From NCBI RefSeq assembly GCF_001314995.1, contig NZ_CP012938.1, forward strand, positions 620,001 to 684,000: 64,000 bases of DNA, read 5' to 3'. Source of the stretch: Bacteroides ovatus (GTDB lineage Bacteria; Bacteroidota; Bacteroidia; Bacteroidales; Bacteroidaceae). Shown here in pieces: positions 8,473-17,477 of this stretch; within the stretch, counting starts at the first letter, position 1; every line of letters begins with the position of its first letter. The notes beneath the pieces are model-generated. The model made no database searches. It saw only the letters and a list, made by a program, of their open reading frames with translations, and was not told where the DNA came from. The position numbers were made by a program, and so were the translations under genes.

Positions 8473-10683
8473 ATGGGTAACACAACAAAAAAGGCATTTC
8501 CTGTGCTTAATATGCATTGTGCAGGATGTGCCAATAATGTAGAAAAAACAGTAAAAAAATTGCCGGGAGTCATTGAGGCTTCCGTTAATTTTGCTACCAA
8601 TACATTGACCGTTTCTTATGAGAAAGAGCAGCTGACTCCCGGAGAGATTCGTGCGGCTGTGCTTGCGGCAGGTTATGATCTGATTGTGGAAGAAGCCCAC
8701 AAAGAAGAACGCCGGGAAGAGGAACAGCATAAGCGTTACACTCGTTTGAAATGGAAGGTAATTGGAGCGTGGATTTTGGTAGTACCATTGTTGGTATATT
8801 CCATGATACTGATGCATGTGCCATACTCTAATGAGATTCAAATGGTACTTGCTATCCCTGTTATGGTCTTTTTCGGAGGTGGTTTCTTCACCGGAGCCTG
8901 GAAACAGGCTAAATTAGGACGGAGCAATATGGATACTTTGGTTGCGCTTAGTACTTCCATTGCTTTTCTGTTCAGTCTGTTCAACACTTTCTTCCCCGAA
9001 TTCTGGTATGACCGCGGATTGGAACCGCATGTCTATTATGAGGCTTCTGCGGTGATTATTGCTTTCGTTCTTACCGGAAAGTTGATGGAAGAACGTGCCA
9101 AAGGAAATACCTCAACAGCCATCCGTAAGTTGATGGGAATGCAGCCTAAAGCGGCTCGTGTTCTGCGCAATGGAGTGGAGGAGGAGATCTTGATTGAGAA
9201 ACTTCAGGTAGGTGATTTGGTAGTTGTACGTCCGGGAGAGCAAATACCTGTGGACGGTCAGCTTTCCGAAGGCGACTCGTATGTCGATGAGAGTATGATT
9301 AGCGGTGAACCGGTTCCGGTAGAAAAGAAGAAAGGTGATAAAGTGTTGGCAGGAACGATCAACCAGCGTGGTTCATTTATCATTCGTGCCGCACAGGTAG
9401 GCAGTGAAACCGTGCTTGCCCGTATTATCGCTATGGTGCAGGAAGCGCAGGGTAGCAAAGCTCCCGTGCAACGCATTGTCGATCGTATTACGGGGATTTT
9501 TGTACCTGTCGTGTTGGGTATTGCCATTCTAACATTTGTATTGTGGGTTACCATTGGTGGTAGTGAATATATCTCTTATGGTATTTTGTCGGCTGTTTCT
9601 GTTCTTGTCATTGCTTGTCCGTGTGCATTGGGACTTGCTACACCTACTGCGTTGATGGTGGGTATAGGTAAAGCTGCCAGCCAGCATATTCTGATTAAAG
9701 ATGCAGTGGCTTTGGAACAAATGCGCAAAGTAGATGTCGTTGTTCTGGATAAAACGGGAACACTGACTGAAGGACATCCTACAGCTACCGGATGGTTATG
9801 GGCGCAGTCGCAGGAACCACATTTCAAAGATGTACTTTTAGCTGCGGAAATGAAATCGGAGCATCCGCTTGCCGGCGCTATTGTCTCTGCGCTTCAGGAC
9901 GAAGAAAAAATAAAACCTGCCGCGTTGGATAGCTTTGAAAGCATTACGGGAAAAGGAATCAAAGCCTCGTATGAGGGACATACTTACTGGGTAGGCAGTC
10001 ATAAACTCCTGAAAGATTTCAGTGCGACAGTAAGCGATGTGATGGCTGAAATGCTGGTTCACTATGAATCGGACGGTAACGGCATCATTTACTTTGGACG
10101 TGAAAACGAGTTGTTGGCTATCATTGCTGTTTCCGACCCGATAAAGGCTACTTCTGCCGAAGCAGTGAAGGAACTGAAACGCCAAGGGATTGACATCTGT
10201 ATGCTGACGGGCGACGGACAACGGACTGCACTAGCCGTTTCTTCCCGTTTAGGAATTGAACGTTTTGTTGCCGACGCTTTACCGGACGATAAGGCCGAAT
10301 TTGTGCGTGAGCTTCAAATGCAGGGAAAGAAGGTTGCGATGGTGGGCGATGGTATCAATGATTCGCAGGCACTGGCATTGGCTGACGTCAGTATTGCCAT
10401 GGGAAAAGGAACTGATATTGCTATGGACGTGGCTATGGTGACTTTGATGACATCGGACTTATTGCTGCTTCCTAAAGCCTTCCAGTTGTCAAAGCAGACG
10501 GTCAAACTGATTCATCAGAATCTTTTCTGGGCGTTTATTTATAACCTGATCGGTATTCCTATTGCTGCCGGTATCTTGTTCCCGCTGAATGGTTTGCTGT
10601 TGAATCCGATGCTGGCAAGTGCCGCAATGGCGTTTTCCAGCGTGAGTGTAGTGCTCAATTCTTTGAGTTTGGGACGAAAATAA
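8473..10683 (+). CDS. copA: Copper-translocating P-type ATPase (CopA-like)
   Basis: A 736-residue P1B-type ATPase that moves monovalent copper across the inner membrane. There is one N-terminal HMA domain (MHCAGC, C16/C19), eight predicted membrane helices, the actuator loop with ISGEP (277-281), the transmembrane copper site CPC (382-384), the phosphorylated aspartate DKTGT (D426), the SEHPLAGAI nucleotide-binding motif and the hinge [15 protein letters not shown] with an N-terminal MxCxxC is the Cu(I) subtype. Residues and length are complete, so it should be active. It is the last gene of the HYC-receptor-HMA-CopA operon; a hairpin at 10771-10811 follows. Confidence 0.95.
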   Translation: MGNTTKKAFPVLNMHCAGCANNVEKTVKKLPGVIEASVNFATNTLTVSYEKEQLTPGEIRAAVLAAGYDLIVEEAHKEERREEEQHKRYTRLKWKVIGAWILVVPLLVYSMILMHVPYSNEIQMVLAIPVMVFFGGGFFTGAWKQAKLGRSNMDTLVALSTSIAFLFSLFNTFFPEFWYDRGLEPHVYYEASAVIIAFVLTGKLMEERAKGNTSTAIRKLMGMQPKAARVLRNGVEEEILIEKLQVGDLVVVRPGEQIPVDGQLSEGDSYVDESMISGEPVPVEKKKGDKVLAGTINQRGSFIIRAAQVGSETVLARIIAMVQEAQGSKAPVQRIVDRITGIFVPVVLGIAILTFVLWVTIGGSEYISYGILSAVSVLVIACPCALGLATPTALMVGIGKAASQHILIKDAVALEQMRKVDVVVLDKTGTLTEGHPTATGWLWAQSQEPHFKDVLLAAEMKSEHPLAGAIVSALQDEEKIKPAALDSFESITGKGIKASYEGHTYWVGSHKLLKDFSATVSDVMAEMLVHYESDGNGIIYFGRENELLAIIAVSDPIKATSAEAVKELKRQGIDICMLTGDGQRTALAVSSRLGIERFVADALPDDKAEFVRELQMQGKKVAMVGDGINDSQALALADVSIAMGKGTDIAMDVAMVTLMTSDLLLLPKAFQLSKQTVKLIHQNLFWAFIYNLIGIPIAAGILFPLNGLLLNPMLASAAMAFSSVSVVLNSLSLGRK

Positions 10684-10770
10684 GAAACGAACCATAAAAG
10701 ACAGGAACCTGTAAGCTGTAAACGATGAATGGTAAGCTGTTATTTATGAACAGCGAACTGTAAATAATAG

Positions 10771-10811
10771 ACGGTGAATACTTTGCGGATAATGCGCAAT
10801 TTATTCACCGT
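10771..10811. terminator. Hairpin between the converging copA and AraC-family genes
   Basis: ACGGTGAATA (10771-10780) and TATTCACCGT (10802-10811) form a perfect 10-bp stem, and the loop holds a second stem TTGCG/CGCAA. It sits between convergent genes. Just upstream are loose direct repeats of CTGTAA/GTAAGCTGT. A bidirectional terminator is likely. Confidence 0.55.
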
Positions 10812-10861
10812 TCATTGTTTTGCATCTCACCATTTATGTTTTCTATCGTCCTTCGTGAAAA

Positions 10862-11701
10862 TTATCTGTTTCTAAAGTCCAATGGTGTCATTCCTACATA
10901 TCGTCTGAAATACTTGCCAAAGAAAGAGGCGCTGGGGAAGTTTAGAGAATATGCTATCTCTTGGATAGTCATATTGGTCCCTTTCAGTTTGGCTTTAGCA
11001 TCCATGATAACGATATATGCAATGGTATCCAAAACACTTTTACCTGTCACTTGCCTCACGGTCGTGCTTAGATGTTGAAGAGATATACCTAATTTATCTG
11101 CGTAGAACTGTGCACGACGTTCATTTTTATAATTCTCGGTGATGGCTTGAATCAGTTCCCGGCAGATTTCCTTTTTGCGGTTCGAACTGCTATTTTCGCC
11201 CGGAAATTTATGATATATCAGTCGTATGCTTGTCAGGATAGTCTGAAGAGACAATTCGACCAATTCGGAATCCATTTCGAAGTTCTCATTGCAACTGGCC
11301 CGTGATAATAGAGCAAAATAGTCTTTCAGATAACTGGCTACTTCTTCATTAAGAGGAACTACCGGCTGTTCTATCAGTTTGGGATATGCGTTACCAATAT
11401 TCTTCATGAGATTGATTCGTCCGGCACAATGAGCAGAGAAGCCGGCAAAGCAAAGGCATACTTTTTCTGTTCTCTCCCGAAACTGAATGATTGTTCCCGG
11501 TAATAATGTTATTAAGTCATTGGGGTGAATTTCGTAATCAAGCAGATTGATGGAGGCTTTCATCGAACCTTCGGTACAGATGGCAACAATACATGCTTGC
11601 AACCGACAAGATTGCTTGTAAATATTGAGAATGTCTTCTGTTACATTCGTCCATGCTAATACTTCGGTAGGCAAGTCTACCTGTGGAAAGTCCATTTTCA
11701 T
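10862..11701 (-). CDS. AraC-family transcriptional regulator
   Basis: A 279-residue DNA-binding protein. The N-terminal 160 residues form a cupin-like sensor region with no clear ligand motif. The C-terminal about 100 residues hold the two helix-turn-helix units of the AraC/XylS family: RAQFYADKLGISLQHLSTTV, then MTIQEIAYSLNFPSASFFGK ending in the usual YVGMTPLDFRNR. It diverges from lipB with a TACATTTG -7 box at 11727-11734. No obvious target operon lies beside it. Confidence 0.9.
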   Translation of the reverse strand: MKMDFPQVDLPTEVLAWTNVTEDILNIYKQSCRLQACIVAICTEGSMKASINLLDYEIHPNDLITLLPGTIIQFRERTEKVCLCFAGFSAHCAGRINLMKNIGNAYPKLIEQPVVPLNEEVASYLKDYFALLSRASCNENFEMDSELVELSLQTILTSIRLIYHKFPGENSSSNRKKEICRELIQAITENYKNERRAQFYADKLGISLQHLSTTVRQVTGKSVLDTIAYIVIMDAKAKLKGTNMTIQEIAYSLNFPSASFFGKYFRRYVGMTPLDFRNR

Positions 11702-11726
11702 AGTTGTGTGTGTTATATTAGGCCAA

Positions 11727-11734
11727 CAAATGTA
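11727..11734 (-). promoter_or_regulatory. -7 promoter box TACATTTG for the AraC-family gene
   Basis: The minus strand reads TACATTTG about 25 bases upstream of the ATG at 11701, matching TAnnTTTG. Confidence 0.5.
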
Positions 11735-11754
11735 CGCATTTTCTTTTTATTTCT

Positions 11755-11762
11755 TACCTTTG
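11755..11762 (+). promoter_or_regulatory. -7 promoter box TACCTTTG for lipB
   Basis: TACCTTTG ends 5 bases before the ATG at 11768, so transcription would begin at or next to the start codon. This also rules out the longer open frame beginning at 11708. Confidence 0.5.
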
Positions 11763-11767
11763 TTTTT

Positions 11768-12451
11768 ATGAAAACATTTTTTATTGATTGGAATTTGATA
11801 CCATACGCCGAAGCATGGCAACGGCAAACAGAATGGTTTGATAACATTGTCCGGGCAAAAGTTCAGGGCGAGAGTTATGAAAACCGTATTGTGATGTGCG
11901 AACATCCCCATGTTTATACATTAGGACGTAGCGGGAAAGAAAATAATATGTTGTTGAGTGATGAACAACTGAAAGCAATTGATGCCACCCTTTATCATAT
12001 TGATCGAGGAGGGGACATTACTTATCATGGTCCGGGACAACTGGTGTGCTATCCGATATTAAACCTGGAAGAATTTCAGTTAGGATTGAAAGAGTACGTT
12101 CATCTGTTGGAAGAAGCGGTGATTCGGGTATGTGCTTCTTATGGCATTGAAGCCGGACGTTTGGAGAAAGCGACAGGTGTCTGGTTGGAAGGTGATACGC
12201 CTCGTGCGCGTAAGATTTGTGCTATCGGAGTGAGAAGCAGCCATTATGTCACGATGCATGGACTGGCTCTGAATGTGAATACCGATTTACGTTATTTCAG
12301 TTATATCCACCCTTGCGGATTTATAGATAAAGGCGTCACTTCTCTTCGTCAGGAATTAAAGCACGATGTGCCGATGGACGAAGTGAAGCAACGCCTCGAA
12401 GAGGAGCTTAGAAAACTATTCCAACTCCCAGTTGCCAGGTGCGGCGCATAA
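11768..12451 (+). CDS. lipB: Octanoyl-[acyl carrier protein]:protein N-octanoyltransferase LipB
   Basis: Transfers octanoyl from ACP to lipoyl domains, the first step of lipoate synthesis; GcvH and 2-oxoacid dehydrogenase subunits are usual acceptors. The protein is 227 residues from the ATG at 11768, with RGGDITYHGPGQ (80-91), RKICAIGVRSSHYVTMHG (catalytic K149) and IHPCGF (catalytic C183). The longer frame from 11708 would include the promoter box and is rejected. Its last 44 bases overlap the end of the convergent PorQ-like gene, so the two transcripts must overlap in antisense. Confidence 0.95.
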   Translation: MKTFFIDWNLIPYAEAWQRQTEWFDNIVRAKVQGESYENRIVMCEHPHVYTLGRSGKENNMLLSDEQLKAIDATLYHIDRGGDITYHGPGQLVCYPILNLEEFQLGLKEYVHLLEEAVIRVCASYGIEAGRLEKATGVWLEGDTPRARKICAIGVRSSHYVTMHGLALNVNTDLRYFSYIHPCGFIDKGVTSLRQELKHDVPMDEVKQRLEEELRKLFQLPVARCGA

Positions 12452-13325
12452 AGCAATCTTTATCAGCCAAGGCGTATGAGAAGTCTGCACGTATCGGCCA
12501 GAAGTTTATTCCGCAGCCTAGAGTGCCGTAGTTGCCTACTCCTTTGTCTTTGTCTCCGAAATGATATCCCGCACGGACAACACCATATTTCAGGAAATTA
12601 TATTCGGCTCCTATGCCAGCCTGGAGATGACGGATTTCAGAGGGGAGCAGATAGTTGAAGTCGAGCGCCACCTGCAAACGGTTTTCTATGCTGAATGGCA
12701 GGTCGATTGTACCTCCCAATCCTAATCTGGCGGGTAACTTTTGTCCGTCCAGCTTTTTACCTAAGTTGGCAGCTTGGAAACCAATGCTCCAGGAAGCCAT
12801 TTCGTCCAATAGAGCCATATTGCGATAGTAGGTCGCGCCGAAGTCCAGACAAACGCTATTCTTGCTGTCTGCGCTTTCCGCGGCTTTGGCTTGCAGGTAT
12901 CTGAACGTTAATGAAAGAGACAGATTCTTGGCTACATTTCTGAAATAAGCAGCTTCTAAGTCCCATACGTGAGGACGGTAATCAAGCACCTTAGGATCTT
13001 TGAAATGTCGGAAACCTACAGCAAATCCATGTATGCCTTCCCTTCCGATCCGGTAGAAAAGAGAGGCGCTATGTAGCGCATAATCTTGGTTGATCTTAGC
13101 GTATGAATAACTCGCACCCATCACTTCTTGTGAGAAAGCGATGGTAGAAGCATTATGAAAAATAGCTGTACTACCGTTGTCGGTGGTAGCTAATCCTGTA
13201 CCTGCCATACCTGCCGATTGGGCGTCCGGAGTAAGTTCCAGAAAATAGGCGCTTGCCATTTCTTGTGCTCCCAGCAAAGTGGGGAATAAGCACGAGGCGA
13301 GAAGGAAATGTTTTACTCGTTTCAT
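12408..13325 (-). CDS. PorV/PorQ-family outer-membrane protein
   Basis: A 305-residue predicted outer-membrane beta-barrel with a signal peptide (to about residue 20, ending LLGAQ). It has the family opening FLELTPDAQSAGMAGTGLAT, then GSTAIFHNAS and a series of amphipathic strands ending WQLGVGIVF. PorV and PorQ belong to the FadL-like superfamily and serve type IX secretion in Porphyromonas; gut Bacteroides mostly lack the rest of that machine, so the role here is open. It is the third gene of a unit with the OPT transporter and the esterase fusion, 2 bases after the latter. Confidence 0.82.
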   Translation of the reverse strand: MKRVKHFLLASCLFPTLLGAQEMASAYFLELTPDAQSAGMAGTGLATTDNGSTAIFHNASTIAFSQEVMGASYSYAKINQDYALHSASLFYRIGREGIHGFAVGFRHFKDPKVLDYRPHVWDLEAAYFRNVAKNLSLSLTFRYLQAKAAESADSKNSVCLDFGATYYRNMALLDEMASWSIGFQAANLGKKLDGQKLPARLGLGGTIDLPFSIENRLQVALDFNYLLPSEIRHLQAGIGAEYNFLKYGVVRAGYHFGDKDKGVGNYGTLGCGINFWPIRADFSYALADKDCFMRRTWQLGVGIVF

Positions 13326-13327
13326 AA

Positions 13328-14884
13328 TCAGTTATTTTTAGAGTGAGACATCCGGACAACACGTATGCCTGTCCACGATTTATTGTTGTTTAGCATGTGA
13401 TTGAGAGGTTCGTCGCTGACAACTACTTTTCTCAATGTAGAAGAAGCGTGCAGCAGGTGCAGTTTTCCCTCTTTATATTCTGCTATTCCCACATGAGCAA
13501 TGTCCAGTCCGGGCATCTTCGTTGTGATAGCAATGATATCTCCATTCATGATCCAGGGTAATCCGGCTTCCGGCAGTTCGCTTTTCGGCAACCAATGTAC
13601 GACTTTTCCGGAGATTGCTTTTTCATATTCGGCCATTTGTCGTACATTTTCCGGCGAATCAGCCAATTTTTTATATTGCTTGGGATGGGTAGACATATAG
13701 GAAAGAGAGATTCTCTGGGTATGTGCACTGTTTTTGGCAGTAATATCGGTGAGGAATCCGTGGCGGATTCCATTCTCTATCCATTCGGAAGTATAATGCA
13801 ACCGGGAAGGATATCCGTTGATGATGCCGTCCCGATAACGTATTTTTTGCAGATTGTCGGCAAAGGAAGAACCGAGTGCCTGTGCCAACGTGTATTCTAC
13901 GAAAGTGAGGCAATCTACGGCATCAGTCCGGATCACTAATGATTCTTCTCCGTTTTGATCTAATGTGTTAGCCACGTATTTAGTTCCCAGGTAAGATTTC
14001 CCGATTCGTAACATGGGTTCGGGGTTTTCCGGGAATACAACGCCGTCGCGCAACCATTTCTCCAATTCCTGTGTCCATTGTTGCTTATATTTAAAATGGT
14101 CCTGAAATCCCCAGCCATGTCCTCCGGTAGGATAAACATGGAGAGTTGCCGGAACCTTGTTTTTTTGTAAAGCAAGGTAATAGTTCACTCCGTGGTAAGG
14201 TGCTACGGAAGGGTCGTCGGAGGTAAGAGCGATAAATGCTTGTGGAGTATCGGGCGTTACTTGCAATTCGGCAGAGAACTTCTGTATTTGTTCCATTGTG
14301 GGATTTTTGCCAAGCAATGCAGCTCTGGTATTTCCCCGGGTGACTTGCATCATCGTAACCACCGGATAAAGTAATATCTGAAAGTCCGGACGTGTTTCCG
14401 AATTATAATGAGTAGCGAGTGTAGCAGTTAAATGCCCTCCCGCAGAGGCTCCCATTAATCCTACCTTGTAAGGATCGACATTCCATTCTTTGGCATGTTG
14501 ACGTACCATGCGAATGGCTTGTTCGGCGTCTGATACGGGGACTTCCCAATGTCCGTTCGGCATCCGGTATTTTAATACCATATAGGTAATACCTTGTCCG
14601 CAGAACCAGGGGGCCATATCATACCCCTCTCCATCCATACCCAGTCCACGATAACCGCCTCCGGGACACATGATAATAGCCATTCCATTCGGCTTTTCCG
14701 GATGGTAGACCGTCAGGGTGGGATGCGTGACATTCGTGACAAAATGAGGGCGCGTTTCCTGCTCTTCTCCGGTTAGTCCACTGGAGTTGGGAGCACCGTC
14801 GGGCCACAAAGGTAGCTCGACGGGCTGCTGCGCAAATGATATGGCAGTTACAAGTGATACTATAATGGATAATAGTCTCCTCAT
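13328..14884 (-). CDS. Fusion of an alpha/beta-hydrolase esterase and a DUF1460 (N-acetylmuramoyl-L-alanine amidase-like) domain
   Basis: A 518-residue exported protein (signal peptide ending SFAQQ). Residues 25-285 are a BD-FAE/acetyl-xylan-esterase-like hydrolase: oxyanion region CPGGGYRG, nucleophile GASAGGH (S147), likely acid D223/D224 in TSDDPSV and histidine GGHGWGF (H256). Residues about 288-515 are DUF1460, an NlpC/P60-superfamily domain related to muramoyl-alanine amidases, with catalytic DCLTFVE (C325) and histidine DIAHVGIAEY (H464). Both active sites look intact. The pairing suggests one enzyme that removes ester groups and cuts peptides on cell-wall material; this is inference. 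It lies between the OPT transporter (6 bases upstream) and the PorQ-like gene (2 bases downstream). Confidence 0.85.
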   Translation of the reverse strand: MRRLLSIIVSLVTAISFAQQPVELPLWPDGAPNSSGLTGEEQETRPHFVTNVTHPTLTVYHPEKPNGMAIIMCPGGGYRGLGMDGEGYDMAPWFCGQGITYMVLKYRMPNGHWEVPVSDAEQAIRMVRQHAKEWNVDPYKVGLMGASAGGHLTATLATHYNSETRPDFQILLYPVVTMMQVTRGNTRAALLGKNPTMEQIQKFSAELQVTPDTPQAFIALTSDDPSVAPYHGVNYYLALQKNKVPATLHVYPTGGHGWGFQDHFKYKQQWTQELEKWLRDGVVFPENPEPMLRIGKSYLGTKYVANTLDQNGEESLVIRTDAVDCLTFVEYTLAQALGSSFADNLQKIRYRDGIINGYPSRLHYTSEWIENGIRHGFLTDITAKNSAHTQRISLSYMSTHPKQYKKLADSPENVRQMAEYEKAISGKVVHWLPKSELPEAGLPWIMNGDIIAITTKMPGLDIAHVGIAEYKEGKLHLLHASSTLRKVVVSDEPLNHMLNNNKSWTGIRVVRMSHSKNN

Positions 14885-14890
14885 AATGAT

Positions 14891-16879
14891 TTATTTAACT
14901 TTCATTGAAGCCTTTATAAAGTAAAGAATCAGTAAGGCATACGCTCCTAATGCCAACACTTCTGACCAAGTATTGTTCAACCATGCCTCATTAACCAGAT
15001 TGATTCCACCAAAGCGCATCGCGGCACTGATTACTCCCATCAATGCACCTCCGGCAATGAAACCGGATGCCAGTAAGGTTCCTTTTTCACCTCTTTCCGT
15101 ATTCAGAGATGCATCTTTGCTACGTGTTGTAACAAACCAATTCACTGCTCCACCCACTACCAGCGGCACATTCAGTTCCAATGGAATAAACATACCCAAT
15201 GCGAAAGCTAATGCAGGAATTTTACAAAGAGTCAGAATAATAGCTAAGACAGCCCCAATACCATATAACAACCAGGGTGCACCTACACCACTCATCAGTG
15301 GTTCGATAACGGCCGCCATCGCATTTGCTTGTGGAGCAGCCAGTGCGCCACTTGTAAATCCGTATGTCTTATTCAGGATAATCATTACACCGCCTACTGT
15401 TGCAGCCGATACGATTGTTCCCAAGAACTTCCATGTTTCCTGTTTGGCAGGCGTACTTCCGAGCCAGTAACCAATCTTCAAGTCGGTGATAAAACCTCCT
15501 GCCATCGACAGCGCGGTACATACTACGCCACCCATTACCAATGCGGCAACCATGCCCGAAGGACCTTTCAGTCCGACAGCTACCATCACTACGGAAGCCA
15601 ATATCAGTGTCATCAATGTCATTCCCGAAACCGGATTAGTACCAACAATCGCAATGGCATTAGCTGCTACTGTGGTGAACAGGAAAGAGATGCCGGCAAC
15701 CAGAACAATGGCTACCAATGTATGCAACAGATTCCCTTGCATGACATCAAGGTAGAAGAATAATACGATTAAGATCAGTGTGATGATGGAACCGATGGCG
15801 ATAATCTTCATGGAAAGATCCCGTTGGGTACGGATAATGCTCTTCTCTACATTCCCTTTACCGCCCATCTCTTTGGCTGCCAGTCCGACAGCGCTCTTGA
15901 TGATGCTCCAGGAACGGATAATACCGATCACACCCGCCATAGCGATACCGCCGATACCGATGCTCTTGGCATAATATTTGAATATTTCTTCCGGACTCAT
16001 CATACCTACGGTAGAGGTGATTTCCGGATTCCATGCATTCAGTACACTGTCACCCCAGATAGCAGACATTCCCGGAATGATAATCCACCACACAGCCAAT
16101 GAACCGGCACAAATGATGGAAGCATATTTCAGTCCGACGATATATCCCAAACCAAGCACGGCGGCACCGGTGTTTACCTTGAATACCAATTTTGCCTTTT
16201 CTGCCAGCATTTCTCCGGCACTGCAAACACGGGTGGTAAAATTCTCGTTCCACCATCCGAATGTCGCCACGATGAAGTCATATAATCCGCCGATCATACC
16301 TGCCATCAATAACGGTTTGGCCTGACTGCCGCCTTTTTCGCCGGAGATCAACACTTGTGTAGTGGCTGTTGCTTCCGGGAAAGGATATTTTCCATGCATG
16401 TCGCTGACGAAGTATTTACGGAAAGGAATCAGGAATAGAATACCCAATACGCCACCCAATAAAGAGCTGATGAATACCTGCATGAAGGTAACCGTCATCT
16501 CGGGATATTTAGCTTGGAGAATATAAAGAGCGGGGAGGGTGAAGATCGCTCCGGCAACGATTACTCCGGAACAAGCTCCGATAGACTGGATAATCACGTT
16601 TTCTCCCAACGCATTTTTTCTTTTGGCAGCTCCGGAAACTCCTACGGCAATGATCGCAATTGGAATAGCTGCTTCAAATACCTGTCCGACCTTCAACCCC
16701 AGATAGGCTGCGGCGGCCGAAAAAAGGATTGCCATGGCAATACCCCATGCTACTGACCAGATATTAACTTCCGGATAATTTTTAGAGGGACCCATCAACG
16801 GGTTGTACACTTCCCCAGGTTTCAACTCTCTGAACGCATTCTCGGGTAACCCGGTGAATTTGTCTTCTTCTTGTTTCAT
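14891..16879 (-). CDS. OPT-family oligopeptide transporter
   Basis: A 662-residue inner-membrane protein with about 14-16 hydrophobic segments. It begins FRELKPGEVYNPLMGPSKNY and continues into the conserved AAAYLGLKVGQVFEAAIPIA, both hallmarks of the bacterial OPT family. FPEATATTQVLISGEKGG and TDLKIGYWLGSTP are further family motifs. OPT proteins import oligopeptides or metal chelates by proton symport. Being first in an operon with an amidase-like enzyme and an outer-membrane barrel, it may take up cell-wall peptides; that role is inferred from context only. Confidence 0.92.
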   Translation of the reverse strand: MKQEEDKFTGLPENAFRELKPGEVYNPLMGPSKNYPEVNIWSVAWGIAMAILFSAAAAYLGLKVGQVFEAAIPIAIIAVGVSGAAKRKNALGENVIIQSIGACSGVIVAGAIFTLPALYILQAKYPEMTVTFMQVFISSLLGGVLGILFLIPFRKYFVSDMHGKYPFPEATATTQVLISGEKGGSQAKPLLMAGMIGGLYDFIVATFGWWNENFTTRVCSAGEMLAEKAKLVFKVNTGAAVLGLGYIVGLKYASIICAGSLAVWWIIIPGMSAIWGDSVLNAWNPEITSTVGMMSPEEIFKYYAKSIGIGGIAMAGVIGIIRSWSIIKSAVGLAAKEMGGKGNVEKSIIRTQRDLSMKIIAIGSIITLILIVLFFYLDVMQGNLLHTLVAIVLVAGISFLFTTVAANAIAIVGTNPVSGMTLMTLILASVVMVAVGLKGPSGMVAALVMGGVVCTALSMAGGFITDLKIGYWLGSTPAKQETWKFLGTIVSAATVGGVMIILNKTYGFTSGALAAPQANAMAAVIEPLMSGVGAPWLLYGIGAVLAIILTLCKIPALAFALGMFIPLELNVPLVVGGAVNWFVTTRSKDASLNTERGEKGTLLASGFIAGGALMGVISAAMRFGGINLVNEAWLNNTWSEVLALGAYALLILYFIKASMKVK

Positions 16880-16930
16880 AGTTTTTATAATTTGCTAATG
16901 TGTTAATTTACATTTCCGTCCTCAAAGTAA

Positions 16931-16964
16931 ACAAAAAAAAAGGAGAACCGAAAGATTCTCCTTT
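16931..16964 (-). terminator. Intrinsic terminator after the DUF1573 gene
   Basis: AAAGGAGAA (16939-16947) and TTCTCCTTT (16956-16964) form a 9-bp stem with an 8-base loop. On the minus strand it is followed by a run of T (complement of 16933-16940), the standard rho-independent form. It lies between the DUF1573 gene and the OPT operon. Confidence 0.85.
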
Positions 16965-16984
16965 ATGTAATAGTCTATTTTTTC

Positions 16985-17380
16985 CTACTTTGCATCTTTT
17001 GCTGTCATATCGCCTTCGATATACAATCTTACCATCTCTGTTTTGGCGTTGGTACGCAAGGTGATTGATTTTTTGAAATGTCCCGGATATTTGCCTGTTC
17101 CGTTATAAGTCACCTTGATTGTTCCTTTTTTACCCGGCATGATGGGCTCCTTTGTATATTCGGGTACTGTACATCCGCAAGAGGCTACAGCCTGATGGAT
17201 CACCAGAGGGGCATCGCCGATATTAGTAAAGGTAAATGTGCAACTGACAACCGGGCTGTTTTCAGAAAACTTACCGAAATCGTGAGTTGTTTTGTCAAAC
17301 TTGATATCTGCATTTGTTTGCGCAAATGCAAAGCTTACGCCCATTACTAACAGGGTCATTAAAAAAAGTATCTTTTTCAT
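16985..17380 (-). CDS. DUF1573 periplasmic protein
   Basis: A 131-residue exported protein (signal peptide ending FAFAQ) made of one Ig-like DUF1573 domain: IKFDKTTHDFGKFSENSP, VVSCTFTFTNIGDAPLVI and the signature VASCGCTVPEYT, then a C-terminal strand LRTNAKTEMVRLYIEG. Such proteins are abundant in Bacteroidetes and are thought to be periplasmic or surface binding modules; no function is established. It forms its own unit, with a TATCTTTG -7 box at 17409-17416 and a strong terminator at 16931-16964. Confidence 0.9.
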   Translation of the reverse strand: MKKILFLMTLLVMGVSFAFAQTNADIKFDKTTHDFGKFSENSPVVSCTFTFTNIGDAPLVIHQAVASCGCTVPEYTKEPIMPGKKGTIKVTYNGTGKYPGHFKKSITLRTNAKTEMVRLYIEGDMTAKDAK

Positions 17381-17408
17381 TTTTCCTTCTCTTTTTGATT
17401 ACAAACGA

Positions 17409-17416
17409 CAAAGATA
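17409..17416 (-). promoter_or_regulatory. -7 promoter box TATCTTTG for the DUF1573 gene
   Basis: The minus strand reads TATCTTTG about 29 bases upstream of the ATG at 17380, an exact consensus match. Confidence 0.55.
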
Positions 17417-17477
17417 ATGCTTTTCCCCTAAAATATACTTTATGGAGTGCGAAATAGTATTAAACGATTCTCTTTTG

